From assembly GCF_029223185.1 (NCBI RefSeq), contig NZ_JARHUG010000021.1:1-64000 (forward strand): DNA of 64,000 nt, given 5' to 3'. Below, piece by piece: positions 45,901 through 53,791 of this stretch (position 1 is the first letter of the stretch; each line of letters begins with the position of its first letter). Origin of the DNA: Aliiglaciecola sp. CAU 1673 (GTDB taxonomy: Bacteria; Pseudomonadota; Gammaproteobacteria; Enterobacterales; Alteromonadaceae). The notes under the pieces were generated by a model. It ran no database searches. It was not told the origin of the DNA and was given only the letters and a program-made list of their open reading frames with translations. The position numbers were made by a program, and so were the translations under genes.

Positions 45901-46386
45901 CAGAGTGGCAAAGAGCGCTTTGAAACCACCGCCACCCTCTAATTGGGCAAACACTTGAAGGCTGGTGTCCACCGCTTTTAACTGCAAGGCAATATAGGGA
46001 ATGATAGCCAAGGTCATCAGCAGGGTGACCAACATGGCAATACTGCGTCTTTTACCGTAGCGCGAAGCAATAAAGTCGGAAATGGAAGTAATGTTCTGGC
46101 GCTTACTGACCTCCAACATTTTGCGCAGCAGTCCAAACCCAAACACAAAAAGCAGGGCGGGACCTAGTAAAATGGGCAGGTATTGCCATTGAGATTTTGC
46201 TGCCTGACCCACCGCGCCGTAATAGGTCCAGGAGGTACAATAAATAGCCAACGCCATACTGTAGATAGCAGGATGCCGCGCCAGCGCATTGGCTCTGCTG
46301 CCTTGCTTGTCACCACGTTGGGCAATATAAAATAACAGGGCAATATAGGCTAATGCCGCCAACACCCAAAAAATAGTCACATTCAT
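43000..46386 (-). CDS. CrbS/CbrA-like symporter-coupled hybrid histidine kinase
   Basis: An 1128-residue sensor. The N-terminal half (about 1-490) is a sodium:solute symporter domain with many helices (YCTSWTYYGAVGQAAKSQWQYLPILLGP, ISDFIASRYGKRRSIAM). A linker follows, then a PAS domain (about 620-735: INKDLELVAWNRSYLQLFDYP), coiled coil, HisKA with SRFLALASHDILQPLNA, HATPase (WDQGMGIA, GLGLGLSVVKKM) and a receiver with Asp in MIVDYQLNGDEADG. CrbS-type kinases control acetate use via the LuxR-type regulator CrbR. The divergent symporter cluster fits. An upstream GTG at 46422 is an alternative start; I prefer the ATG at 46386, next to the first helix. Confidence 0.9.
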   Translation of the reverse strand: MNVTIFWVLAALAYIALLFYIAQRGDKQGSRANALARHPAIYSMALAIYCTSWTYYGAVGQAAKSQWQYLPILLGPALLFVFGFGLLRKMLEVSKRQNITSISDFIASRYGKRRSIAMLVTLLMTLAIIPYIALQLKAVDTSLQVFAQLEGGGGFKALFATLLMALFAVIFGTRHADITQYRSGLMLAIAVESLVKLLGLCCAALFAYTLLSNDVTVPAKVMLEPWQNWSGSGFDFAVVSLMAAGAIFCLPRQFHVMIVDNHHPSHLATARWLFPLYLLLISLAIVPVAVGGNALFGQMGTDQDTFLMQLAGLKPWLSLLVFLGGISAATAMIVVSSLALGTMLTNDVLVPLLIRRQPRAWLTEPGHQDKLLRLRRLVIFLILILAYGYYTGWANQSALASMGLLAFSLVVQLVPAILGGLYWRQGHASGVLAGLAVGFGCWVLFILFPLIQLPNSGDNTSIITQGVVISVLANFGAYVLFSISAGHSLLDRIQATSFVRPQASVQPASSLTPDSQLKVGDLQALLSTFVGQRRTEQLLADFIQEHGTPLASHALPSDAFIQFCERSLAGVVGGSSARSLISVLVQGKQLDVEEVFSFFEDTTEALKTHQAILFSSIENLPQGISVINKDLELVAWNRSYLQLFDYPTGLVKVGQPVEKLVRFNAERGECGPGKVEELVQKRLQYMQQGSAHRFIRRRSDGRVIEMIGNPLPDGGFVTSFTDITEHVEIQKALEEANINLERRIDHRTQQIREINEELKLAKQTAEQANQSKSRFLALASHDILQPLNAARLYLSSLDEEELSSHNKEILHKLGSSLTSSEQLISTLLEIAKLEQGAMTPSAQDFPLTDILQPLMQEARVLADRNQVRFEVKSKDLMVHSDATYLRRILQNLISNAVKYSPGKRVLVCCRARGDKVLIQVWDQGMGIATADQSRIFSDFYRAHRGDIQGLGLGLSVVKKMSEQLGHPLTLRSELGKGSCFSVWVPLGQSTAKPQALVSAPQSSQLDTSEIWCVDDDPTNLDALKSLLQKWQCQPRLFSNGPQASDKAKSIKPPQAMIVDYQLNGDEADGLALIQQLRQQWNKKIPALLVTAVKEEGLKARARSIGVDFLAKPIKPGALKAWLEQKIRR

Positions 46387-46439
46387 GGTATTCAGTATTA
46401 ACGCTCCGGCAAGACTATCCACTGCAGCACAATTGCCAA

Positions 46440-46456
46440 TTAGACCATGGTCTTAA
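46440..46456. promoter_or_regulatory. Palindrome TTAGACCATGGTCTTAA, candidate CrbR-type site 1
   Basis: Core AGACCATGGTCT is a perfect 12-bp palindrome. With the related site at 46503 it lies in the divergent region between the kinase and the DUF4212 gene. The start-to-start distance is 63 bases, about six helical turns. Assignment to the CrbR-type response regulator is inference from context. Confidence 0.5.
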
Positions 46457-46502
46457 ACGCCGGGGATGGCGAAACCGCCCTTGAACCGCTTTTTGCGGCC
46501 TC

Positions 46503-46516
46503 TTAGACCAAGGTCG
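46503..46516. promoter_or_regulatory. Half-matched copy TTAGACCAAGGTCG, candidate CrbR-type site 2
   Basis: Shares TTAGACC-AN-GGTC with the site at 46440. It lies 70-83 bases upstream of the DUF4212 start, a suitable place for activation of the symporter genes. Confidence 0.45.
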
Positions 46517-46585
46517 CATTTCTCCTATGCGCCAGACTGTTAGATTTGTTAGCGTAATGTCAACAATAGGTTAACGGAGGCGCTT

Positions 46586-46852
46586 ATGGCGTTTGAAACC
46601 CCTGAAAAAGCCAAGGCTTACTGGCGGGAGAATATCTCGCTGGTGTTAAAGCTATTGGCGATCTGGTTTGTGGTGTCTTTTGGGTGCGGTATTTTACTGG
46701 CAGAACTCTTGAATGAAATCCGCTTTTTCGGCTTTAAGCTTGGTTTCTGGTTTGCCCAGCAGGGCTCCATTTATGTATTTGTGGTACTGATTTTTGTCTA
46801 TGCCAGGCTCACCGCCAAGCTGGATGAAAAGTACCGTGTTCACGAAGACTAG
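46586..46852 (+). CDS. DUF4212 small membrane subunit of a sodium/solute symporter
   Basis: An 88-residue protein with two membrane helices (about 20-43 and 52-74). The sequence YWRENISLVLKLLAIWFVVSFGCGILLAELLN is typical of DUF4212, followed by FGFKLGFWFAQQGSIYVFVVLIFVYA. Such proteins are encoded directly before symporters of the VC_2705 family and are thought to assist them. GGAGG lies 6 bases upstream of the ATG; only 9 bases separate it from the symporter. Confidence 0.93.
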   Translation: MAFETPEKAKAYWRENISLVLKLLAIWFVVSFGCGILLAELLNEIRFFGFKLGFWFAQQGSIYVFVVLIFVYARLTAKLDEKYRVHED

Positions 46853-46861
46853 GAGCCGACC

Positions 46862-48565
46862 ATGGATATTCAAACTCTCACTTTATTGATCGTCGGCGCT
46901 TCCTTTGTACTTTATATCGGCATCGCCATCTGGAGTCGCGCCGGCTCGACCAACGAATTTTATGTGGCTGGTGGTGGCGTACATCCTGTTGCCAACGGTA
47001 TGGCCACTGCCGCTGACTGGATGTCTGCAGCCTCCTTTATTTCCATGGCCGGCCTGATTTCCTTTATGGGTTACGACGGCGGTGTCTACCTGATGGGTTG
47101 GACCGGCGGTTACGTGTTGCTGGCTCTCTGTCTGGCTCCGTACTTGCGTAAATTCGGTAAGTTTACGGTGCCGGATTTTGTTGGTGATCGTTATTACTCC
47201 CAGTTGGCGCGTACTGTGGCTGTAGTCTGTGCCATTTTCGTCTGCTTTACCTATGTGGCCGGACAGATGCGTGGCGTCGGTGTGGTGTTTAGTCGCTTTC
47301 TGGAAGTGGATATCACCACCGGCGTGGTCATCGGTATGTGCATCGTGTTTTTCTATACCGTATTGGGCGGCATGAAAGGCATTACCTACACCCAGGTTGC
47401 CCAATATTGTGTCCTGATATTCGCCTACCTGGTGCCTGCTGTTTTTATCTCCATGATGATGACTGGCAATGTGCTGCCCCAGGTAGGTTTTGGTAGCAGC
47501 TTGGTAGGTACTGACACCTTCTTACTCGATAAGCTGGATGGTTTGTCGACTGAGCTCGGCTTTACGGAATACACATCGGGGACCAAATCGGTAATCGACG
47601 TGTTTTGTATCACCGCTGCGCTGATGGTCGGTACCGCCGGTTTACCTCACGTAATTGTGCGCTTTTTCACTGTGCCAAAGGTGCGCGATGCCCGTAAGTC
47701 TGCCGGTTGGGCGCTGCTGTTTATCGCCATTTTGTACACCACTGCGCCTGCTATCGCGTCTTTCGCCCGGGTCAATATGATCAACACCATCAACGGTGAA
47801 CAGATGCAGGGCAATGACTATGCGCAGGCCCCCGATTGGATCAAAAACTGGGAGCGCACGGGTCTGATCAAGTGGGAAGATAAGAATGAAGACGGCAAGA
47901 TGTTCTATTCGGGCGATGAGCGCAACGAAATGACCATTGACCGTGACATTATGGTGTTGGCCAACCCTGAGATCGCACAACTGCCAAACTGGGTGATTGC
48001 CCTGGTGGCAGCTGGCGGGATCGCGGCGGCACTATCGACCTCTGCTGGCTTACTATTGGTGATCTCTACATCGGTCTCCCATGACTTGCTCAAACGTAAC
48101 CTGATGCCAGATATCACCGACAAGAAAGAGCTGTTCTATGCTCGTCTTGCCGCCGGTGTGGCCATTGTGATCGCCGGATATTTCGGGGTGAATCCACCCG
48201 GATTTGTGGCGCAGGTGGTGGCCTTTGCCTTCGGTCTTGCGGCATCGAGTTTCTTCCCTGCGATTATCATGGGCATCTTCTATAAGCGTATGAATAAAGA
48301 AGGCGCTATCGCCGGGATGTTAAGCGGCATCACCTTTACCGCAGCGTATATTATCTACTTCAAGTTCATTGATCCTGCAGCCAATACACCAGCCAACTGG
48401 TGGTTTGGGATCTCTCCTGAAGGGATCGGTACTCTGGGTATGATGCTGAACTTTGCTGTGGCCTTGGTGGTGAATCGCTTTACTGCTGAAGTGCCTGCCG
48501 ATGTGCAGGAGATGGTGGAAAGCATCCGCTATCCTAAAGGCTCTGGCAGCGCACAAGCTCACTAA
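46862..48565 (+). CDS. Sodium:solute symporter (VC_2705/acetate-permease-like)
   Basis: A 567-residue inner-membrane cation:carboxylate symporter of the SSS family. Features: [36 protein letters not shown] (substrate/sodium core), GRF-like [13 protein letters not shown], and [16 protein letters not shown] hydrophilic insert of about 60 residues (315-355) rich in Asp, Glu and Asn is typical of this subfamily. It is related to ActP but paired with DUF4212 rather than DUF485. Acetate is the likely substrate from the CrbS context, not proven. It is followed by a terminator. Confidence 0.92.
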   Translation: MDIQTLTLLIVGASFVLYIGIAIWSRAGSTNEFYVAGGGVHPVANGMATAADWMSAASFISMAGLISFMGYDGGVYLMGWTGGYVLLALCLAPYLRKFGKFTVPDFVGDRYYSQLARTVAVVCAIFVCFTYVAGQMRGVGVVFSRFLEVDITTGVVIGMCIVFFYTVLGGMKGITYTQVAQYCVLIFAYLVPAVFISMMMTGNVLPQVGFGSSLVGTDTFLLDKLDGLSTELGFTEYTSGTKSVIDVFCITAALMVGTAGLPHVIVRFFTVPKVRDARKSAGWALLFIAILYTTAPAIASFARVNMINTINGEQMQGNDYAQAPDWIKNWERTGLIKWEDKNEDGKMFYSGDERNEMTIDRDIMVLANPEIAQLPNWVIALVAAGGIAAALSTSAGLLLVISTSVSHDLLKRNLMPDITDKKELFYARLAAGVAIVIAGYFGVNPPGFVAQVVAFAFGLAASSFFPAIIMGIFYKRMNKEGAIAGMLSGITFTAAYIIYFKFIDPAANTPANWWFGISPEGIGTLGMMLNFAVALVVNRFTAEVPADVQEMVESIRYPKGSGSAQAH

Positions 48566-48570
48566 AATAA

Positions 48571-48599
48571 GCCGGGACAAAAGTCCCGGCCTGTTTATT
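48571..48599 (+). terminator. Terminator-like hairpin after the symporter
   Basis: GCCGGGAC and GTCCCGGC form a perfect 8-bp stem with loop AAAA, followed by a T-rich tract. Some readthrough into the DUF294 gene is likely, given the conserved gene order. Confidence 0.75.
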
Positions 48600-48662
48600 A
48601 TTGCCTTCGACTACCTTCATATGAAGTGTGCTCGGGGGCAAGTTCGTTTCTGGGATGAGATT

Positions 48663-50486
48663 ATGATTGAGTCAACCCGCGCATTTCTTAATGCCTGCGC
48701 GCCTTTTGATCAGCTCTCAGATGAGCTCAAAAGTTATGCCGAAGCGCAGATGATACTTAGCTACCTGTGTCAGGATAATGTCCTGGAGGTGGTGCCGCGT
48801 GAGGTGCCCCGCCTGTATTTGGTAAAGCAAGGCGTGTTCGATCTGATCTCTACCGAAAATCGACTGATTGAACGCTTGGAGCCTGGTGACCTTTTTGGCT
48901 ATCCATCGTTAATGACTGGGCGTCCCATTACCAATCGTGTAGAAGTGGTGCAGGATGGCTTGCTCTATGCGATGCCCCAAGCGGCTTTTGATGCGCTTTG
49001 TAATGCGCATAAGGGCTTTGCCGATTACTTTACCAAGGCCTTGCAAAAACGGTTACTGACGGAAACTAAACCCAGTGAACAGTCCGATTGGACAGAATTG
49101 AGTATTGCCGATGTGCTGCACCGTGAGCCTGTCCGGGTCAGTGCAGACAGCTCCTTGCAGCAAGCCGCGCGCTTGATGCAGGCAGAATCGGTTTCCTGTT
49201 TATTGGTCACCGAAGGCGATAGTTTGTGCGGGATCCTGACCGATAAGGATATCCGCAATCGGGTCGTGGCCGAGGGGCAGTCTTACGACTTGCCGGTACG
49301 TCAGTTTATGACCAGCCCGGTACATAGTCTGGATAGCCATGCCTTGCTTTTTGAAGCCATGCAAACCATGTCGCTGCATAATGTGCATCATCTGGCGGTG
49401 ACCCAACAAGGATTGCCCAAAGGGGTGATCACCGTAACCGATTTAATCAGCCAGCAGCGCAGCGAGCCACTCTATCTTATCAATGCCATTCGCAAGGCCG
49501 GCTCGGTGACTGAGCTTGAACAGGTTGCCCGCCAGGTACCGGATCATTTAAGTCAATTTGCCAACCGCGTGGTGGATGTCAAAAGGGTGGGGGACATACT
49601 GGCCAGTTTCACCGATGCTTTTAACCATCAGTTAATTCGATTGTATATTCGTCAACATGGCGTTGCGCCCTATCCTTTTGTCTGGCTGACCTTTGGTTCG
49701 CAGGCACGAAAAGATCAATCCCTAAGCTCTGATCAGGATAATGGCATGCTGCTCGACGATGCAGTGGGGGAAAAGGCGATGGGGTGGTATCGGGGCCTGG
49801 CCGAGTTTGTTTGCGATGGCTTGGCGCGCTGTGGTTTGAAACTTTGCGGCGGTAATATTATGGCCACCAATCCGAAGCTTTGTTTACCCCTTGGCCAGTG
49901 GCTCAATAAATTCCGGCGCTGGATTGAAGAGCCGGATAAAAAGGCTTTGTTGCACAGCAATATCTTTTTTGATCGCCGGGCCTTGTATGGGGACCAGGCT
50001 CTGTTTGAGCACTTCGACAGCCAGATTGCTGCTATGGCCGGTAATCAGATTTTCCTGGCCAATCTGGCTGCCAATAGCGCCAATCTGGCGGTGCCCATTG
50101 GTCTCTTTAACCGCTTTGTAACAGTCAAAAGTAAGTATGAGGATGAGGTGCTGGATATTAAAACCAGTGGCATCGCCATTATTAATGATATTGTCAGAAT
50201 TCACGCGCTAGCCAATAAACTGCGTGTATGCGCGACACCACAGCGCTTGCAGGCGTTGGGGGAGAAAAAGGTTCTGCAGGCCAGCGAATGCCGGGATTTG
50301 AAGGCGGCCTGGCAATTTTTGGTGCAATTAAGGTTGCAGCACCAGTTAAAAGAAAAACGTGATGACAACCTGATCTCTCCCGATACCCTGGATTCACTGA
50401 CCCGTCGCCAGTTAAAAACCGCATTTCGGGTGATTAAGGAAGCGCAGGAGGGTCTTGCCATGCGCTATGCCAGAGGCGGCTTTTAG
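48663..50486 (+). CDS. Cyclic-nucleotide-binding/CBS/DUF294 nucleotidyltransferase-like protein
   Basis: A 607-residue cytoplasmic regulator-like protein. An N-terminal cNMP-binding-type domain (about 5-120: LYLVKQGVFDLIS, LEPGDLFGYPSL) precedes a CBS pair (about 140-265: PVRVSADSSLQQAARLMQAESVSCLLV, GILTDKDIRNRVV) and DUF294 (about 285-440) with the nucleotidyltransferase motif FGSQARKDQSLSSDQDNGM. DUF294_C follows (about 460-600). The family is usually found next to acetate symporters and a DnaQ-like exonuclease, as here. The signal it senses is unknown. ATG 48663 has GGGATGAG upstream. It overlaps the exonuclease start by 1 base. Confidence 0.9.
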   Translation: MIESTRAFLNACAPFDQLSDELKSYAEAQMILSYLCQDNVLEVVPREVPRLYLVKQGVFDLISTENRLIERLEPGDLFGYPSLMTGRPITNRVEVVQDGLLYAMPQAAFDALCNAHKGFADYFTKALQKRLLTETKPSEQSDWTELSIADVLHREPVRVSADSSLQQAARLMQAESVSCLLVTEGDSLCGILTDKDIRNRVVAEGQSYDLPVRQFMTSPVHSLDSHALLFEAMQTMSLHNVHHLAVTQQGLPKGVITVTDLISQQRSEPLYLINAIRKAGSVTELEQVARQVPDHLSQFANRVVDVKRVGDILASFTDAFNHQLIRLYIRQHGVAPYPFVWLTFGSQARKDQSLSSDQDNGMLLDDAVGEKAMGWYRGLAEFVCDGLARCGLKLCGGNIMATNPKLCLPLGQWLNKFRRWIEEPDKKALLHSNIFFDRRALYGDQALFEHFDSQIAAMAGNQIFLANLAANSANLAVPIGLFNRFVTVKSKYEDEVLDIKTSGIAIINDIVRIHALANKLRVCATPQRLQALGEKKVLQASECRDLKAAWQFLVQLRLQHQLKEKRDDNLISPDTLDSLTRRQLKTAFRVIKEAQEGLAMRYARGGF

Positions 50487-51121
50487 TGCTGGACTGGCTG
50501 TTCAAAAGGTGGCGTGACGACAGTCTTGACTGGCGAGACTACCAGTATCTGGCTATCGATTTAGAGCTTACCGGCCTGGAAGCGGATAAGTGCGACATCC
50601 TTTCCATTGCCTGGGTAGCGCTAAAACCGCCCAATATTGAATTGGCGTCTGCCCGTGAATTTATTGTCAACACTCAGGCTCCGTTGGGACAAAGTCCCAC
50701 TATACATGGACTGACCCAAAGAGAATTGGGCCAGGGCAGTTCATTGACAAAAGCCGTCGAGGCCTTGTTTGAACAAACCGCTGCCATGCGCAATTGTGTA
50801 TGGCTGTTTCACCATGCCAGCTTGGACATGGCGTTTTTGCAGCTAGCGTGTAAAAAGCTGGACAAGCCTTGGGCCCCACCGCCGGTGGTAGACACTTTGG
50901 TATTAGAAGGACGCAGCTTACGTCAGGCGGGTCGTGAGCCTAAAGCAGAAGGCTTAAGTTTGGCGCAATGCCGCGAACGTTACGGTTTACCGGCATATCC
51001 CGCGCACAGTGCGATGGAGGATGCGTTAGCCACCGCCGAATTGTTTCTGAGTTTTGCCTACCAGCATCATGGGCAATCTGGATTACGTCTAAGTCGCTTG
51101 ACCTATCGCCCCCTTATCTGA
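50486..51121 (+). CDS. DnaQ-like 3'-5' exonuclease
   Basis: A 211-residue DEDDh exonuclease. Exo I is YLAIDLELTGLEADKCDILSI (Asp and Glu), Exo II lies in FHHASLDMAFLQ (Asp), and Exo III in YPAHSAMEDALATAELF (His and Asp). It is not the replicative epsilon subunit, since it sits with symporter genes, a conserved but unexplained link. The start is a GTG at 50486 that shares its G with the TAG of the preceding gene, so translation is coupled. Confidence 0.9.
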   Translation: MLDWLFKRWRDDSLDWRDYQYLAIDLELTGLEADKCDILSIAWVALKPPNIELASAREFIVNTQAPLGQSPTIHGLTQRELGQGSSLTKAVEALFEQTAAMRNCVWLFHHASLDMAFLQLACKKLDKPWAPPPVVDTLVLEGRSLRQAGREPKAEGLSLAQCRERYGLPAYPAHSAMEDALATAELFLSFAYQHHGQSGLRLSRLTYRPLI

Positions 51122-51159
51122 CTAAGATAATCAATAAGCACCACTAAAAAGGGAATAGC

Positions 51160-52212
51160 ATGCGCATCGCCCAACATCAGGCCGAGCTTATCGGTCAGAC
51201 CGATCTGCTACGAATCGACTCATTGTCTGAGCTCACCGGCTGTAATATTTACCTGAAGTGCGAATTTCAGAATCCAGGAGGCTCCATCAAGGACCGAGCA
51301 GCCTTGCAAATGGTCAAAGATGCCGTGGAGCGGGGGGAACTGAAGCCCGGTATGACCATTGTCGAAGGGACAGCCGGTAATACCGGCATTGGCCTGGCGC
51401 TGGTGGCGAAGTCTTTCGGTATGCAGATGTTGGCAGTAATGCCTAACGATCAGGCCAAGGAAAAGGAGAGGATGATCGAACTGCACGGTGCCAAACTGAT
51501 GACGGTGGATCCTTGTCCCTTTGCCAATCCCAACCATTTTTATCACCGGGCCAAAAAGGTCGCCGAGCAACACAAAGATCACTGGTGGGCTAACCAATTT
51601 GAAAACACCAGTAATGCTAAAGCCCATTACCTGAACACCGGTCCGGAAATCTGGCAGCAGCTCAGCGGCAAGGTAGATATTCTTGTCTCGGCGGCCGGCA
51701 CCGGCGGCACCATTGCCGGCAACTCACAATATCTTAAGGAACAAAATCCCAATGTGCAGGTATGGCTGGTGGACCCTGACGGCTCTGGGATCTATCAGTA
51801 TCTGAAAACAGGTGAGTATAAGAACCACGGCAGCTCTATTACCGAGGGCATTGGCATTATGCGTTTAGTGGAGAATTTCCGCGGTGCAAAAGTTGATCGC
51901 GCAATTAACTTACCAGACCTGGATCTGATTGCGATTTCCCGCTTTGTGAAACACAAAGACGGGATTGTGCTGGGCAGCAGCTCAGCCTTGAATGTAGCTG
52001 GCGCTGTGTTTGCTGCACTGCAGGCCGGGCCCGGTAAGAATGTGGTGACCTTCGCTTGCGACCTGGGCGAACGTTCGGCCTCTAAGTTGTACAACCCTGA
52101 ATATTTGCAGCACAAAGGTCTCCTCGATTACCCCAAGCGCATCGATGAACTTATGGCCCGTTATCAAAGTGATGCCATGCGACAACGTATCGTGCACTGT
52201 AGTGGTCAGTAA
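51160..52212 (+). CDS. PLP-dependent cysteine synthase family protein
   Basis: A 350-residue fold-type-II enzyme of the cysteine synthase/cystathionine beta-synthase family. The Schiff-base Lys is Lys44 in NPGGSIKDRAA; the substrate loop is EGTAGNTGIGLALVAK and the phosphate-binding Gly loop is SAAGTGGTIAG. The loop reads TAGNTG rather than the TSGNTG of classic CysK, and the protein is longer than CysK (about 320), so it may use another substrate. Its stop lies 4 bases before the aminotransferase start, making one unit. Confidence 0.88.
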   Translation: MRIAQHQAELIGQTDLLRIDSLSELTGCNIYLKCEFQNPGGSIKDRAALQMVKDAVERGELKPGMTIVEGTAGNTGIGLALVAKSFGMQMLAVMPNDQAKEKERMIELHGAKLMTVDPCPFANPNHFYHRAKKVAEQHKDHWWANQFENTSNAKAHYLNTGPEIWQQLSGKVDILVSAAGTGGTIAGNSQYLKEQNPNVQVWLVDPDGSGIYQYLKTGEYKNHGSSITEGIGIMRLVENFRGAKVDRAINLPDLDLIAISRFVKHKDGIVLGSSSALNVAGAVFAALQAGPGKNVVTFACDLGERSASKLYNPEYLQHKGLLDYPKRIDELMARYQSDAMRQRIVHCSGQ

Positions 52213-52216
52213 AAGC

Positions 52217-53068
52217 ATGGGTCAGGTTTATCTTAACGGTCGCTTTATGCCGATGGAGGAAGCCCGGATTTCGCCTATGGATCGTGGTTTCCTATTTGGT
52301 GAGGGCATCTACGAGGTGATCCCCTGTCATCAGAGCAAGCTGGTGGGTTTTAGCGCCCATTTGGCTCGCCTGAAAAACGGCCTGACAGAGCTTGAGATTG
52401 AGGTAACGCTTACCGACCAGGAGTGGCGGGATATCGCGCTAACGCTCGCCAAAGGGCACAGCAGTGACTATCTGGGCATTTACCTTCATGTAAGCCGCGG
52501 CGCTGATAATCGGCGAAGCCATGGCTACCCGGACAATCTTACCCCGACCATTTTCGCCTTTGCTTTTGACATTGCGCCGCCGAATAGCGATGGCAAGCAT
52601 CCTGGATTTAAGGTAGTGACCGAGTTGGATAAGCGCTGGCGGCGCTGCCATATCAAAAGTACAGCGCTGCTTGGTAACGTCATGCATTTTCGTCAGGCTC
52701 AGCGCCAGCAGCTTAATGAAGTGATCTTATACAATGATCGTCAGGAGCTGACGGAAGCGTCTTCCAGCAATGTTTTTGTGATTATCGATTCTCTGGTGGT
52801 GACACCGCCTTTGGATAGCCAGTTGTTGCCGGGGGTTACCCGCCAATTATTGCTTAGGATCTTACAAGAGCATTCAGATATCAGGGTAGAAGAGCGGGTT
52901 GTGCGTCTGGATGAGCTGTGTCTTGCCGATGAAGTCTGGCTAACCAGTTCCACCAAGGAACTGACACCGGTGATTGAGATAGATGGCAATGCAGTAGGGA
53001 ACGGACGGCCGGGGCCACTTTGGCGACAGGCCCAACGCCTGTTTAACCAGTATAAATACGATTACTGA
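52217..53068 (+). CDS. Class IV aminotransferase, D-amino acid transaminase type
   Basis: A 283-residue fold-type-IV PLP enzyme. Lys147 in CHIKSTALLGNV is the Schiff-base residue and the Glu in ELTEASSSNVFV holds the cofactor ring N. The segment VSRGADNRRSHGYP resembles the Arg-His carboxylate trap of D-alanine transaminase rather than branched-chain enzymes. It would exchange D-amino acids with 2-oxo acids. I start at 52217, the first ATG after the preceding stop and the usual family start (GQVYLNGRFMP); the upstream frame extends into the cysteine-synthase-like gene. Confidence 0.87.
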   Translation: MGQVYLNGRFMPMEEARISPMDRGFLFGEGIYEVIPCHQSKLVGFSAHLARLKNGLTELEIEVTLTDQEWRDIALTLAKGHSSDYLGIYLHVSRGADNRRSHGYPDNLTPTIFAFAFDIAPPNSDGKHPGFKVVTELDKRWRRCHIKSTALLGNVMHFRQAQRQQLNEVILYNDRQELTEASSSNVFVIIDSLVVTPPLDSQLLPGVTRQLLLRILQEHSDIRVEERVVRLDELCLADEVWLTSSTKELTPVIEIDGNAVGNGRPGPLWRQAQRLFNQYKYDY

Positions 53069-53073
53069 ACCAT

Positions 53074-53100
53074 AAAAAAGCTGCCCAAGGGCAGCTTTGT
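53074..53100. terminator. Bidirectional terminator between aminotransferase and fur
   Basis: AAGCTGCCC and GGGCAGCTT pair around AA; an A-run on the left gives a strong T-run for leftward fur transcripts, and the rightward side has a short T-run. Confidence 0.88.
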
Positions 53101-53124
53101 CATATTCAAAAGGCGATTGGTCCG

Positions 53125-53547
53125 CTAATCGTTATCTTCACAGCTCGGCTGGCAAACCCCATACAGATACAAGCTGTGGTGGGTGAGCTTCATATTATTT
53201 TTCTGTGCTACCTCTGTTTGACGACGCTCAATAAGCTCATCTTCAAACTCCACTACCTTACCGCATTTAAGGCAAACCAAGTGGTCATGGTGTTTCTTCT
53301 GGCCGATTTCAAATACCGATTTGCCACCTTCGAAGTGGTGACGGTCGAGTAAGCCTGCGTCATCGAATTGGTTTAGTACCCGATAGACAGTGGCAAGGCC
53401 GATTTCTTCCCCTTGCTCCAACAGGACCTTATAAACCTCTTCGGCGCTGATGTGCTGATGCTTGGGATCTTGCAAAATTTCCAAGATTTTAATGCGTGGC
53501 AAGGTCACTTTCAGGCCGGCTTTTTTGAGTTCTTGATTTTGATCCAT
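53125..53547 (-). CDS. fur: Ferric uptake regulator Fur
   Basis: A 140-residue iron-responsive repressor (family about 148). The winged helix has LKKAGLKVTLPRIKILEIL and GLATVYRVLNQFDDAGLL. Metal sites are HHFEGGKSVFE, KKHHDHLVCLKCGKVVEF (CxxC) and the C-terminal CQPSCED. It would repress iron uptake genes with Fe2+. I saw no clear Fur box in its own upstream region. It is a single gene converging with the aminotransferase. Confidence 0.96.
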   Translation of the reverse strand: MDQNQELKKAGLKVTLPRIKILEILQDPKHQHISAEEVYKVLLEQGEEIGLATVYRVLNQFDDAGLLDRHHFEGGKSVFEIGQKKHHDHLVCLKCGKVVEFEDELIERRQTEVAQKNNMKLTHHSLYLYGVCQPSCEDND

Positions 53548-53791
53548 TGAATAACGTCAGTCAGGTGAGAAACAGGCTTCATTATAGGGAACTGACAGGG
53601 GAAGAAAAGCCAAAAGGTTTTGTTTTAGAATTTTACGAATATTGTTATATTGATGTGAATAGAAAGTCTGGTTTGACCAGAGTGTGCGATGGACAGCCTG
53701 TAGTGGTCCGAAAAGGGGACTTCGGATTTTGGTTGTAATAAGAAGAAAGGGTTTCACAGAAAACCCAAAAAAAATGTAAGGCATATACGCG

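Noticed and set aside
46861-48565. Calling the symporter ActP
   Set aside because: It pairs with DUF4212, not DUF485/YjcH, and belongs to the VC_2705-type branch, so the acetate-permease name is not assigned.
53547-53738. 63-codon plus-strand frame starting over the fur start codon
   Set aside because: TTG start inside fur, no ribosome binding site, lies in the fur/chemoreceptor promoter gap; no homology recognised.
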